Below, one piece after another: positions 8,791-16,230 of a DNA stretch of 64,000 nt (within the stretch, counting starts at the first letter, position 1; every line of letters begins with the position of its first letter). The stretch comes from Leptolyngbya subtilissima AS-A7 (GTDB lineage Bacteria > Cyanobacteriota > Cyanobacteriia > Phormidesmidales > Phormidesmidaceae). The DNA is taken from positions 219,796 to 283,795 of the forward strand of contig NZ_JAMPKY010000011.1 of assembly GCF_039962255.1 (NCBI RefSeq), given 5' to 3'. The notes beneath the pieces were generated by a model, which was given only the letters and a program-made list of their open reading frames with translations, made no database searches and was not told where the DNA came from. The position numbers were made by a program, and so were the translations under genes.

Positions 8791-9912
8791 TCCCTCCGCC
8801 TGCTGCCCAATCAACTGCTGCACCGCCGTCAGGGCTCGGTTCAGTTCCGGGCCTCGATAGGTGGGGTGCTGCTCAAAGGCCTGCTGCTCTTGCTCCAGCA
8901 TCAGCACGTCTTCGCGCACCAGCCGTCGCAGCACAAAGCTCGCCGAGTTGGTAAAGGCCCGTTTAACAAACCGCCGCATGGCTAGCGGGGTTTTGTGCAG
9001 CTTCGGAAATCGCTCTAGGGAAGTAAAGTGCAGCAGGTAGGCGCGGGTGTGGGTCTCGCTCACCGGGCAAAACAGGCAATAAATGACGAAGTCATCGCCC
9101 AGGGTCGATCGCCAGTGGGGGTAATAGTAATAGACATCCAGCGGCTCGGGGTGCAGCTGACGCAGGGCCGGAATGACGAGCTGGCTGGCTGACCAAATTT
9201 TGTCGATGCGGTAGTAGCTCTCGGCGTCGTAATGGGCATGGACGTGGGTCTCGTCAGCCGCTAGCTCGACCAGCACCGGGTTGGCCCATACCTGGGCACC
9301 GCCGTGCAGGTGACCGTGGTACATGTCCATTAAATTCTCAATTAAGAATGAGTAATGGGCCTGCACGTCGATGGTGGTCAGCGAGCCGATGAAGTTGAGA
9401 TGCTCCCACTCGGGCACGCCCATCGGGTCAACCTGATCCGCCAGAGCCGCTTCACCAGAAAACAGCCAGATAAAGCCGTCCCGCTCTTGCACAGGGTACT
9501 GCCGCAGCTGGCAGGTGGGCAGCTTTTGCTGGGGCTCTAGGTAGGGCACGTGGGCGCAGCTGCCGTCGGGGGCAAACTGCCAGCCGTGGTAGGCGCAAGC
9601 AATGTTGTTGCCCTCAACCGTGCCCTCGCTGAGTTTGACTTGGCGGTGGGGGCAGCGGTCTTCGACAGCGATGGGGGTGCCAGTGCGATCACGATATAGC
9701 ACAATCGGCTGGTGCCACAGGTTCACCGCTAGGGGCTGAGTGCCCAGTTCCTTGCTCTGGGCCACCACGTACCAGTGGTTGAGGTTAATTCCCAGTTGTC
9801 GCAGGGGGCGTTTCGGGGTCGATGTCACCTCTGAATCTGAGGAATTCTGGCTGCTGCCCGGCTCAGGCTGTTCGAGGGTTGTGATCGTTGCTTCTCTTTC
9901 TAATCCGTCCAT
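8770..9912 (-). CDS. Rieske non-heme iron oxygenase, candidate CruH-type hydroxylase
   Basis: The 380-residue product has a Rieske [2Fe-2S] domain with ligands C87-P-H89 and C106-A-Y-H109, followed by a catalytic domain with the mononuclear iron motif E192-x3-D196-x2-H199-x3-H203. This is the architecture of aromatic-ring-hydroxylating oxygenase alpha subunits and of the pheophorbide a oxygenase group. It lies 51 bases downstream of the Rieske-containing desaturase, same strand, so probably one operon. In cyanobacteria the aromatic carotenoid synechoxanthin needs CruE and the chi-ring hydroxylase CruH. Assigning this gene to CruH is inference from the neighbour; a chlorophyll-catabolism role is the main alternative. 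The C-terminus GSGGVGE is encoded by a low-complexity repeat. Confidence 0.7.
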   Translation of the reverse strand: MDGLEREATITTLEQPEPGSSQNSSDSEVTSTPKRPLRQLGINLNHWYVVAQSKELGTQPLAVNLWHQPIVLYRDRTGTPIAVEDRCPHRQVKLSEGTVEGNNIACAYHGWQFAPDGSCAHVPYLEPQQKLPTCQLRQYPVQERDGFIWLFSGEAALADQVDPMGVPEWEHLNFIGSLTTIDVQAHYSFLIENLMDMYHGHLHGGAQVWANPVLVELAADETHVHAHYDAESYYRIDKIWSASQLVIPALRQLHPEPLDVYYYYPHWRSTLGDDFVIYCLFCPVSETHTRAYLLHFTSLERFPKLHKTPLAMRRFVKRAFTNSASFVLRRLVREDVLMLEQEQQAFEQHPTYRGPELNRALTAVQQLIGQQAEGSGGVGE

Positions 9913-9963
9913 CTCACACCTGTCCTATCGCTGCAAATCATCTGCCTATGCCGAGGATGACCC

Positions 9964-11919
9964 CTAAATCTTCAGCACTCCTTCGGGATTGACCGAAAGA
10001 ATGGGGCGGCGCTGCACCCCTTCACGCTGCAAAATGGCGTTGGCTGCCAGCAACCCGCTGCTCACCGCCCGCTCCATCAGGCCGCAGGGGAAGGGCATGC
10101 GCACCCAGTCGCCGGCAAACAGCAGGTTATCGACGGCAGTGGCGGTTTGGGGGCGATTGGGAAAGCTACCGGGGGGAAACCCGGCAAAATTCTTTTGGTT
10201 CACCAACTGGCGGTGCAGCACGGTTGCGCCCTTTAGCTCAGGCACAATCTCGTATAGCTCGGCCTCAAAGGTGTCGAGAATATCGGCCTGGGTGGGAAAT
10301 TCTTTCTCCTTATAGCAGTAGGCGTGCAGCTCGACGACGCTGCCCCCAGTGCGCTCACCCCAGGCAATGTAGTCGTCTTGAATGCGGTGGTAGAGGGTAA
10401 TGCTGTCGGTGAGTCGGTAACCCGAGAGCGAGGTAAACCAGCTGTGCTGCCAGTCAAAGTCGCGATCGAGCCAGAAGCGGCCCACGGCAAAGGGATCAGC
10501 CACCTGGAGCTGATCGATCTGGGAGACTAGGGTGGGTTCTACCTCGCCGTCGGATAGCGAAAATAGCGCTTTGATGCCGGGAATGTCGGCGGCCATGACG
10601 TAGTAGTCGGCGGTGAGGTCGTGGGCGACATTGGGGATGCCATCGACGTTGGCGGCGATTAGCTGGATGCGATCGCTCTCTCGCTGCAAGACCTCAAACG
10701 TTGTCAGATTTTCCCGCGCAGGGCCGGCCAACACTGCGCCGTCGCTTGCGTAGGCGGCCCCGTGGCAGGGGCAAAGGTAGCCCTCAGTCGTCGTGGTTAC
10801 CTGGCGCTGCACGCTACAGCCCTGGTGGGTGCAGGTCAGCGATAGCGCGGTCTTGGCCCCTGGGGCAACGGAGTAGACGCTGTCGCCGGCGCCGAAATAT
10901 TCCATTTGGTCTGAACTCAGCAGGGGGTTGCGATCGACCCAGAAGGGCACTGGGTTAACGGCAACGCTGCCTTTTTGATAAGTCACCCCAGATATCTTGC
11001 CTTCTTGCCAGCCCACCTGGCTGACGGTCACACCGGTCAGCACCTGGCCGCCGTTGGCTTGGATAGCCTCAACCATGGGGTCGACCAGCGATCGCCCCAT
11101 GTCTTGACGGGTACCGTTGAAGGCCAGCCCCTCAGGGTTGCCAAAGAAGTAGAAGTGAAAGAACTGCATCAGTTCCCCGGCGCTCAACACATCGGGAGAG
11201 TTGAGGCTTGACTTGGCGAAGGGCAAAAAGTAGAGGTCGTAGAGTCCGCGCGGGAAGTCGTTGCCCACCCACTCGGTTACCGACATTTGATCGAGGCGCT
11301 CGTAGGTTTGAGGATTACGGAAGCCGGTGATCTCGCGAAACACCTGGAGATGCTTGAGGTGGGTGAGGTTGATGCCCCACTCCAGCCGGTTGGAGGAGGA
11401 GATCGCCAGATCGACGATATTCCACGGAAACGCCGAATTGCTGGGGCGAAAGACTTCGGGGTCGTAGTGGTTTTTGTAAACCAATGAATAGTAGTCGAGG
11501 GACTTGAAATTCTGCTGAATGCTTAGCTCGTCAACCAGGCTAAACAGGTTGTAGTACTGCGGGAAAAAGCCGTGGAAGCCGTGCTCCATCATGAAGGAGT
11601 CGTCGCCTACCTGGATCGGCCAGCTGGCGATTTTGCCACCCAGCTGGGGCGATCGCTCTAGCAGCGTCACCGCTACGCCGCGCTGGCTGAGCTCGTAGGC
11701 GGCCGCCAGCCCTGCTAGGCCACCGCCAATCACCACCGCTGTAGTAGGCTTGCTGACCTGGGCGGGCAGTTCGAGGCGATCGCGCTGAAACACCGTGGGC
11801 TGGGGTTTGCTCAGGCGCGAATAGCTCAGTAGTGCTGCTATCCCCCCAACGCCAAACAGCTTGAGGACGTTGCGACGGGCCAGGGTTTGGGCAAACAGCC
11901 CCTCTAAGGATTGACTCAT
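9964..11919 (-). CDS. FAD-dependent carotenoid desaturase with embedded Rieske domain (candidate CruE/CrtU type)
   Basis: This is a 651-residue flavoprotein. The FAD dinucleotide fold is at about 61-95 (VVIGGGLAGLAAAYEL, then LLERSPQLGGK), as in phytoene-desaturase-like amine oxidases. A complete Rieske cluster is inserted at about 360-400, with ligands C363-x-H365 and C383-x2-H386 plus the disulfide pair C368/C385. The desaturase fold resumes and ends in FAGDWVRMPFPCGLMERAV near 610-630. CrtU/CruE beta-carotene desaturase/methyltransferases make aromatic carotenoid rings, and I recall them carrying this Rieske insertion. The N-terminus (RRNVLKLFGVGGIAALL, 15-31) looks like a twin-arginine signal or membrane anchor. 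It is followed by a second Rieske gene. Confidence 0.75.
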   Translation of the reverse strand: MSQSLEGLFAQTLARRNVLKLFGVGGIAALLSYSRLSKPQPTVFQRDRLELPAQVSKPTTAVVIGGGLAGLAAAYELSQRGVAVTLLERSPQLGGKIASWPIQVGDDSFMMEHGFHGFFPQYYNLFSLVDELSIQQNFKSLDYYSLVYKNHYDPEVFRPSNSAFPWNIVDLAISSSNRLEWGINLTHLKHLQVFREITGFRNPQTYERLDQMSVTEWVGNDFPRGLYDLYFLPFAKSSLNSPDVLSAGELMQFFHFYFFGNPEGLAFNGTRQDMGRSLVDPMVEAIQANGGQVLTGVTVSQVGWQEGKISGVTYQKGSVAVNPVPFWVDRNPLLSSDQMEYFGAGDSVYSVAPGAKTALSLTCTHQGCSVQRQVTTTTEGYLCPCHGAAYASDGAVLAGPARENLTTFEVLQRESDRIQLIAANVDGIPNVAHDLTADYYVMAADIPGIKALFSLSDGEVEPTLVSQIDQLQVADPFAVGRFWLDRDFDWQHSWFTSLSGYRLTDSITLYHRIQDDYIAWGERTGGSVVELHAYCYKEKEFPTQADILDTFEAELYEIVPELKGATVLHRQLVNQKNFAGFPPGSFPNRPQTATAVDNLLFAGDWVRMPFPCGLMERAVSSGLLAANAILQREGVQRRPILSVNPEGVLKI

Positions 11920-12080
11920 CTGAAGTTGTAGGCGTTGCTTGGGTCAAACTCGCTTGGGGGTGTTCCCCTAGGTGTGTGGAGAGCGACTTGGGCATTAACG
12001 GTAACACAGTCTCTCGGCCAGGAGAGGGGCATGTGGCGCTCCCGGTCAGAGGAGGCTGCAACCCGCGTGAAACCTGTTAA

Positions 12081-12111
12081 AGACTGTAGTATTAAGTTGC
12101 CTTTACAGTCT
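12081..12111 (+). promoter_or_regulatory. Inverted repeat in front of the ABC permease gene
   Basis: AGACTGTA at 12081-12088 and TACAGTCT at 12104-12111 are perfect 8-base arms separated by 15 bases, ending 10 bases before the ATG at 12122. It could be an operator, or a hairpin over the start region. No Shine-Dalgarno is obvious between it and the ATG. Confidence 0.35.
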
Positions 12112-12121
12112 ACTCATCCTG

Positions 12122-12895
12122 ATGAAATACGCGCGAGAAACCCTGGCGGTTGCCCAGCGAATCTTAGTCGAGCTGTGGCGGCGACGGCGCAGTCTGGTTT
12201 TTTGGGCAATTTTCCCGGTTATTCTGCTAATTCTGAACAGTTTAATTTTGCAAGAGCGGTTGCAGATTACCTTGGCCGAGGCCTACACCCAGGCGGCTCC
12301 CTCGACCCTGGTGGGGGCGGCGCTGTTCTTTAGCGGGCTGGGGGGCAGCGTGGCTACGGTAGTCTCAGAGCGGGAGCAGAAGACGCTAAAGCGCCTGTTT
12401 TTGTCGCCCCTGAGCGGGGTGTCGTATTTTTTAGGCATTTGCCTAGCCTACGGGGTGATTGGGCTGGCTCAGGCGGCCTTGGTCTATGCGATCGCCCTCT
12501 CCCAGGGGGCCACCCTCGACGGCAACCCCTTCGCCAACCTGCTAATTGTGGTGCTTAGCATTGCCGCCTACGTGGGGGTGGGGTTTGTGTTGGGCACCCA
12601 GCTGGCCCGCCGCACCGAAGACGTCAACGCCCTAATTGCGGCTTTTGGCATTCCGCTGATGATTTTGGGGGGCACCTTTTTGCCCACGGCGTTTTTTCCG
12701 GATTCCCTGGCCCAGCTCACTCGGTACAACCCCATCTACCACATGATCGAAGCCCTCTCGGGGGTGGTAGTCGAGGGCAGTACTCTATCAGAGGTGGGTG
12801 AGCATGTGGAGTTTTTGGGGCTGTTTGCGATCGCCATGGTGGTCGCCGGCTGGCTGGCCTACCGTCGTATGGTGCAGGTTGAGCGTCAGCTCTAG
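12122..12895 (+). CDS. ABC-2 type transporter permease
   Basis: The 257-residue product has the ABC-2 membrane domain layout: a first membrane segment at about 25-42, then five more, including FLGICLAYGVIGLAQAALVYA near 100-120 and the final LFAIAMVVAGWLAYRRM. The conserved E-REQKTLKRL-LSPLS segment between helices 2 and 3 (about residues 80-97) is the coupling helix region typical of drug- and polysaccharide-exporting ABC-2 permeases. No ATP-binding subunit is adjacent, so the partner must be encoded elsewhere. The gene stands alone, divergent from the carotenoid unit. The substrate is unknown. Confidence 0.85.
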   Translation: MKYARETLAVAQRILVELWRRRRSLVFWAIFPVILLILNSLILQERLQITLAEAYTQAAPSTLVGAALFFSGLGGSVATVVSEREQKTLKRLFLSPLSGVSYFLGICLAYGVIGLAQAALVYAIALSQGATLDGNPFANLLIVVLSIAAYVGVGFVLGTQLARRTEDVNALIAAFGIPLMILGGTFLPTAFFPDSLAQLTRYNPIYHMIEALSGVVVEGSTLSEVGEHVEFLGLFAIAMVVAGWLAYRRMVQVERQL

Positions 12896-12990
12896 GGGTT
12901 GCTAGGCGCACTCCGCTTCCCTGGCTGAAACGATACAGTGGTAAATATGCCTGCCCAGTCCTACAGTTGCCAAACGCATTGCGCCCCTTC

Positions 12991-13752
12991 GTGAGTTCCA
13001 ATTATCCAGTTTTAGCGGTTACGCACCAGCCCACCTCAAACCCCGGTCGGGTGGGACAGGTGCTACAGGAGCTGGGATTTGATCTTGATATTCGCTGTCC
13101 GGCTGCCGGACAGCCATTGCCCACCACCCTAGAACACCACAGCGGTACGGTGGTATTTGGTGGCCCCATGAGCGCCAACGACGAGCATCTAGACTTTATT
13201 GGCCAAGAGCTCGACTGGATTGCCCTCGCCCTCGCCGCCGAAAAACCCTACCTGGGCATTTGCCTAGGAGCACAGCTGCTGGCTCGCGCCCTGGGTGCCT
13301 CCGTCACGCCCCACCCCACAGGCCAGCGCGAAATCGGCTACTACCCCATTCTGCCGACCCCAGCAGGCCAAGGGGTGTTTCCCGGTCCGCTGATAGTTTA
13401 TCAGTGGCATCAGGAGGGGTTTACGCTGCCGGTGGGCAGCCAGCTGCTGGCCACTGGCACCACCTTTCCGCACCAGGCTTTTGGCTACGGCAAGCGGGCC
13501 TACGGGTTGCAGTTTCATCCCGAAATTACCCCTACTATGGTCAACCATTGGACGACCGAAGGAGCCGACCAGCTGTCTTACCCCGGTGCCCAGGGGCGGG
13601 CCTACCACCTGAGCCAGCATCGCCTCTACGGCGCCGCAGTGGAGCACTGGCTGCGGCAGTTTTTGGCGGACTGGTTGGGGATCACCACCCAGTCCGAGAT
13701 TCCAGGGGGGCAGTACCGTCCTATTCATCGCAGCGCCCAAGGGATTGTCTAA
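12991..13752 (+). CDS. Class I glutamine amidotransferase-like protein
   Basis: From the GTG at 12991 the product has 253 residues; the frame is open from a TTG at 12967. The GATase-1 triad is visible: the nucleophile Cys in LGICLGAQLLARALGA, the His in LQFHPEIT, and the following Glu. FGGPMSAND is the oxyanion strand region. The family includes GMP-synthase-like amidotransferases of unknown acceptor (COG0518). The start is uncertain because no good ribosome-binding site precedes either codon. The next gene on the same strand begins 76 bases later. Confidence 0.8.
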   Translation: MSSNYPVLAVTHQPTSNPGRVGQVLQELGFDLDIRCPAAGQPLPTTLEHHSGTVVFGGPMSANDEHLDFIGQELDWIALALAAEKPYLGICLGAQLLARALGASVTPHPTGQREIGYYPILPTPAGQGVFPGPLIVYQWHQEGFTLPVGSQLLATGTTFPHQAFGYGKRAYGLQFHPEITPTMVNHWTTEGADQLSYPGAQGRAYHLSQHRLYGAAVEHWLRQFLADWLGITTQSEIPGGQYRPIHRSAQGIV

Positions 13753-13828
13753 CGTTTACGGTTGTGGCCCACAAGCTATGGCCGCAACTGGCTAAATCGT
13801 TCCATTTTCAAGCAGGAGGACAGCGCAG

Positions 13829-14734
13829 GTGAATATTGGGGTAATTGGCACCGGGTTAATGGGGTCGCCCATGGCCCTCAGGCTGCTGTCGGCAGGCCAC
13901 AAAGTTTGGGTCTACAACCGCACTCCAGAACGGCTCATACCTCTAGAGCTGGCGGGGGCAAAGGTCTGTGCCACGCCCCTAGCGCTAATTCAGAACGTGG
14001 AAGCCGTTATCTTTATGGTCACCAATGGGGAGGCAGTGCGATCGCTGCTTGAATCCATGGGTTTGGGCGATCGCGAAGCGTCCTCAGCGGAGAATCGCTC
14101 ATCGCCCCTCGCCCACAAAGCCATCATTCAAATGGGCACCATTGCCCCTACCGAAAGTCAGCAGCTCGGCCAAATGGTGGCCCAAGCCGGGGGCACCTAC
14201 CTGGAGGCCCCAGTCCTAGGCAGCATTTCCGAAGCTAAAAACGGCAAGCTGATCATCATGGCCGGAGCTGAAAACGAGGCTTATCAACGCTGGCAGCCTC
14301 TGCTGCAATGCCTGGGCACTACCCTCTACCATGTCGGCCCCGTGGGCAGCGCCGCCACCCTCAAGCTGACCATGAACCAGCTGATTGGCTCGCTCACCGC
14401 CGCCTTTGCCCAAAGCCTGGGGCTGGTGCAGTCGGCCGGTATCGATGTCGATACTTTCATGGCGGTGTTGCGCCAGAGCGCCCTCTACGCCCCCACCTTC
14501 GACAAAAAACTGCACCGCATGCAGACTCGGCAGTTTGCCGACCCCAACTTCCCGACTAAACATCTGCTAAAAGACATGGGGCTGTTTGTGTCCGCCGCTA
14601 AGGCTGCTGGACTCTCCCCCTTCCCTGCCGAAAGTGTGCGTCAGCTGGTCGAGCAGGCCGTGCAGGCCGGTTTTGACGACGATGACTACGCTGCCCTATT
14701 CAATATCGTCAGCCCCTTACCCAAACCGGAATAG
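13829..14734 (+). CDS. NAD(P)-dependent oxidoreductase, beta-hydroxyacid dehydrogenase family
   Basis: The 301-residue protein begins with the dinucleotide-binding motif IGVIGTGLMGSPMALRL (residues 3-19) and keeps the family's substrate-side Lys in TLKLTMNQLIGS (about 172-183). These are hallmarks of 3-hydroxyisobutyrate dehydrogenase-like and glyoxylate/succinic semialdehyde reductases. The C-terminal helical domain ends with KDMGLFVSAAKAAG. The start is a GTG preceded by AGGAGGA at 13814-13820 with 8-base spacing, a strong ribosome-binding site that fixes the start. The substrate is not determined; glyoxylate or succinic semialdehyde are likely. Confidence 0.85.
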   Translation: MNIGVIGTGLMGSPMALRLLSAGHKVWVYNRTPERLIPLELAGAKVCATPLALIQNVEAVIFMVTNGEAVRSLLESMGLGDREASSAENRSSPLAHKAIIQMGTIAPTESQQLGQMVAQAGGTYLEAPVLGSISEAKNGKLIIMAGAENEAYQRWQPLLQCLGTTLYHVGPVGSAATLKLTMNQLIGSLTAAFAQSLGLVQSAGIDVDTFMAVLRQSALYAPTFDKKLHRMQTRQFADPNFPTKHLLKDMGLFVSAAKAAGLSPFPAESVRQLVEQAVQAGFDDDDYAALFNIVSPLPKPE

Positions 14735-14863
14735 GGTAGGTCTTCGAGGAAAACTCGGCCGTCTCTGTCCGAGGAACCTGGGTTCGAAACCAAGCGGTAT
14801 GCCGCTGCGCGCTCCGTCGGGATGGTCTGCATCACCTCGAAATGCTATTGCAAATGTTCATTG

Positions 14864-14949
14864 GATTAGGACAGACTCGACGTAGGGGCATTGCAGCGCA
14901 ATGCCCCTACCAGGGGATTGCGCCTGTCAAGGTGTCCTGACTAAATCAA
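14864..14949. repeat. MITE-like element with a central palindrome
   Basis: The centre is a perfect inverted repeat with 13-base arms, GTAGGGGCATTGC at 14882-14894 and its complement at 14898-14910, with loop AGC. The flanks carry short inverted motifs (TTAGGACA left, TGTCCTGACTAA right). No coding capacity. It may be a small non-autonomous element; the outer boundaries are a guess. Confidence 0.4.
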
Positions 14950-15438
14950 CTGCTGCAATATGCCTCTAGCCCGTCAAGCCTGAGTAGACAGCTCCAAATG
15001 CCAAGATTTAAGCCTAGCGGGCATTTTTTACTCTTCTATTTTCGTTCTTTTGCTAAATGCACCATTGCGCCATCCCGATTTTTGCTAAGGGCAGTGGCTG
15101 AGAGCCTAAGCACAGTAGCCATAGCTATGCTTAAAGCCAACTTCAGTAGGCAAACTTCCCTACGACGAGAGTTTGGTCAAAATTGTTCGGAAGTTTGACA
15201 AATGTTACAGGTTTCAACATTCCGTAAAGCTACATCCGAGTTTTTATGTTATTTTTGGGCATCTTTTATCACAGCCAACGGTGACAACTACTGAAGCGTT
15301 GCCTTGTGAAAATTAAGGATCGAGAGGTAATTATCTCTCAGTAACCCCACAATGGCGGTGAGTCTCTTCCATTGCGAGAGGGAGCACCTATCGGCGGCGA
15401 TGTGATAAAAGTTCAGTTAATCCATCGTGAAATTGATG
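14950..15438. other. Intergenic stretch, no gene supported
   Basis: About 490 bases of higher AT content precede the DUF2949 promoter. There are short hairpins (GAGAG...CTCTC near 15321-15338) but no open frame with a credible start and no recognisable RNA family. A 66-codon frame at 14998-15198 has no ribosome-binding site and no protein-like composition. An unannotated small RNA would fit this space, but nothing proves it. Confidence 0.3.
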
Positions 15439-15466
15439 TTGCCACGGATGCATCCTTGTGTAAAAT
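15439..15466 (+). promoter_or_regulatory. Candidate sigma70-type promoter of the DUF2949 gene
   Basis: TTGCCA at 15439-15444 and TAAAAT at 15461-15466 are spaced by 16 bases. Transcription would start near 15473 and leave a leader of about 45 bases, with the ribosome-binding site GAGGAGGTGAG just before the ATG at 15518. Confidence 0.45.
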
Positions 15467-15517
15467 CGTGGGCAATATCTGCAAACCCTAGCCCCCCCTT
15501 GAGGAGGTGAGACTTAT

Positions 15518-15709
15518 ATGACGGTGAGCACTCAACCCAATCTCATTCGGTTTCTACAGGACGAATTAGCCATTTCGACGGCCTCAATTCAAGTCGCTTT
15601 AAAGCACAGCGAGCAAGACCCTGGCCCGTTACCCATGATTCTGTGGCAGTACGGCTTGATAACCCTAGAGCAACTAGAGCAGATCTATGACTGGATGGAA
15701 GCGGCATAA
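15518..15709 (+). CDS. DUF2949 family small protein
   Basis: A 63-residue acidic protein with the DUF2949 pattern: a helix N-LIRFLQDEL (8-17), SIQVALKHSEQDPGPLPMILWQYGLITLEQL (23-53) and a Trp-containing end. This family is found in cyanobacteria and its function is unknown; the fold suggests a small helical regulator. The ATG is preceded by a strong Shine-Dalgarno (GAGGAGGTG). It is monocistronic, with its own candidate promoter and a terminator at 15737. Confidence 0.85.
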   Translation: MTVSTQPNLIRFLQDELAISTASIQVALKHSEQDPGPLPMILWQYGLITLEQLEQIYDWMEAA

Positions 15710-15736
15710 GCCAAAGGCACCCCTGCCTAAATGTTG

Positions 15737-15775
15737 AGAGGCGTAGCATTAGCTGCGCCTCTTGCCGTTTTTGGG
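15737..15775 (+). terminator. Rho-independent terminator after the DUF2949 gene
   Basis: The arms 15737-15747 (AGAGGCGTAGC) and 15752-15762 (GCTGCGCCTCT) pair over 11 positions with one G-U, loop ATTA, followed by TGCCGTTTTT. Confidence 0.75.
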
Positions 15776-15808
15776 GGCGCTTCTAGAAATTCACTCGAAT
15801 ACCAGGAG

Positions 15809-16188
15809 CTACAGGTCAGCTACAGCCACCTCCCATGCCAGCAGCAGGTCGGGCAGTGTCAGGCGATCGCCATCTGTCAAAAGAATTGCCTCATCCCCAG
15901 CTCGATACACCTCTACACACCGAGCTTCAGGATTAACGAGAATGCCCACCTACGTACCCAGGGCCAGAAAATCTTGGATTTTGCTCCGCAGATTCGTCAG
16001 TTTGTCCGTTGGCGATTTCACTTCGACCATCAAGTCGGGGGTAAGTTCCGCGAAGGACCGAGGGCTATGCTACCGCCGCCCAGCTTTGATGAATGAAACA
16101 CTGGGACGCGGGTATCAGCGTTAGGCAGCATAGAACCAGTGCCTCGACCGAGTTGATGGGGTTCTAATTCGTGAGCCGTTAGCGTCAT
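15809..16188 (-). pseudogene. Degraded Uma2 (DUF820) family endonuclease-like gene
   Basis: Read on the minus strand, an ATG at 16188 starts MTLTAHEL and runs about 50 codons, then a frame change is needed. In the other frame the Uma2 core ELTPDLMVEVKSPTD (PD-(D/E)xK-like, with the E-V-K triad) follows, then KIQDFLALGT, an in-frame TAG, and VGILVNPEARCVEVYR to the natural stop at 15809. Most of the N-terminal half of a normal protein of about 190 residues is missing. At least one frameshift, one nonsense codon and an internal loss therefore inactivate it. Uma2 genes are very numerous in cyanobacteria, and decayed copies are common. Confidence 0.8.
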
Positions 16189-16230
16189 GGACTTAACCCT
16201 CACAGCACAGGTGTTGTTCGATCATGATCA

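Noticed and set aside
14735..14830. Possible tRNA because of GGGTTCGAAACC near 14781
   Set aside because: No acceptor stem, D arm or anticodon stem can be formed around it; the T-loop likeness is isolated.
14998..15198. 66-codon plus-strand frame in the spacer before the DUF2949 gene
   Set aside because: There is no ribosome-binding site, its composition is unlike the neighbouring genes, and no motif is present.
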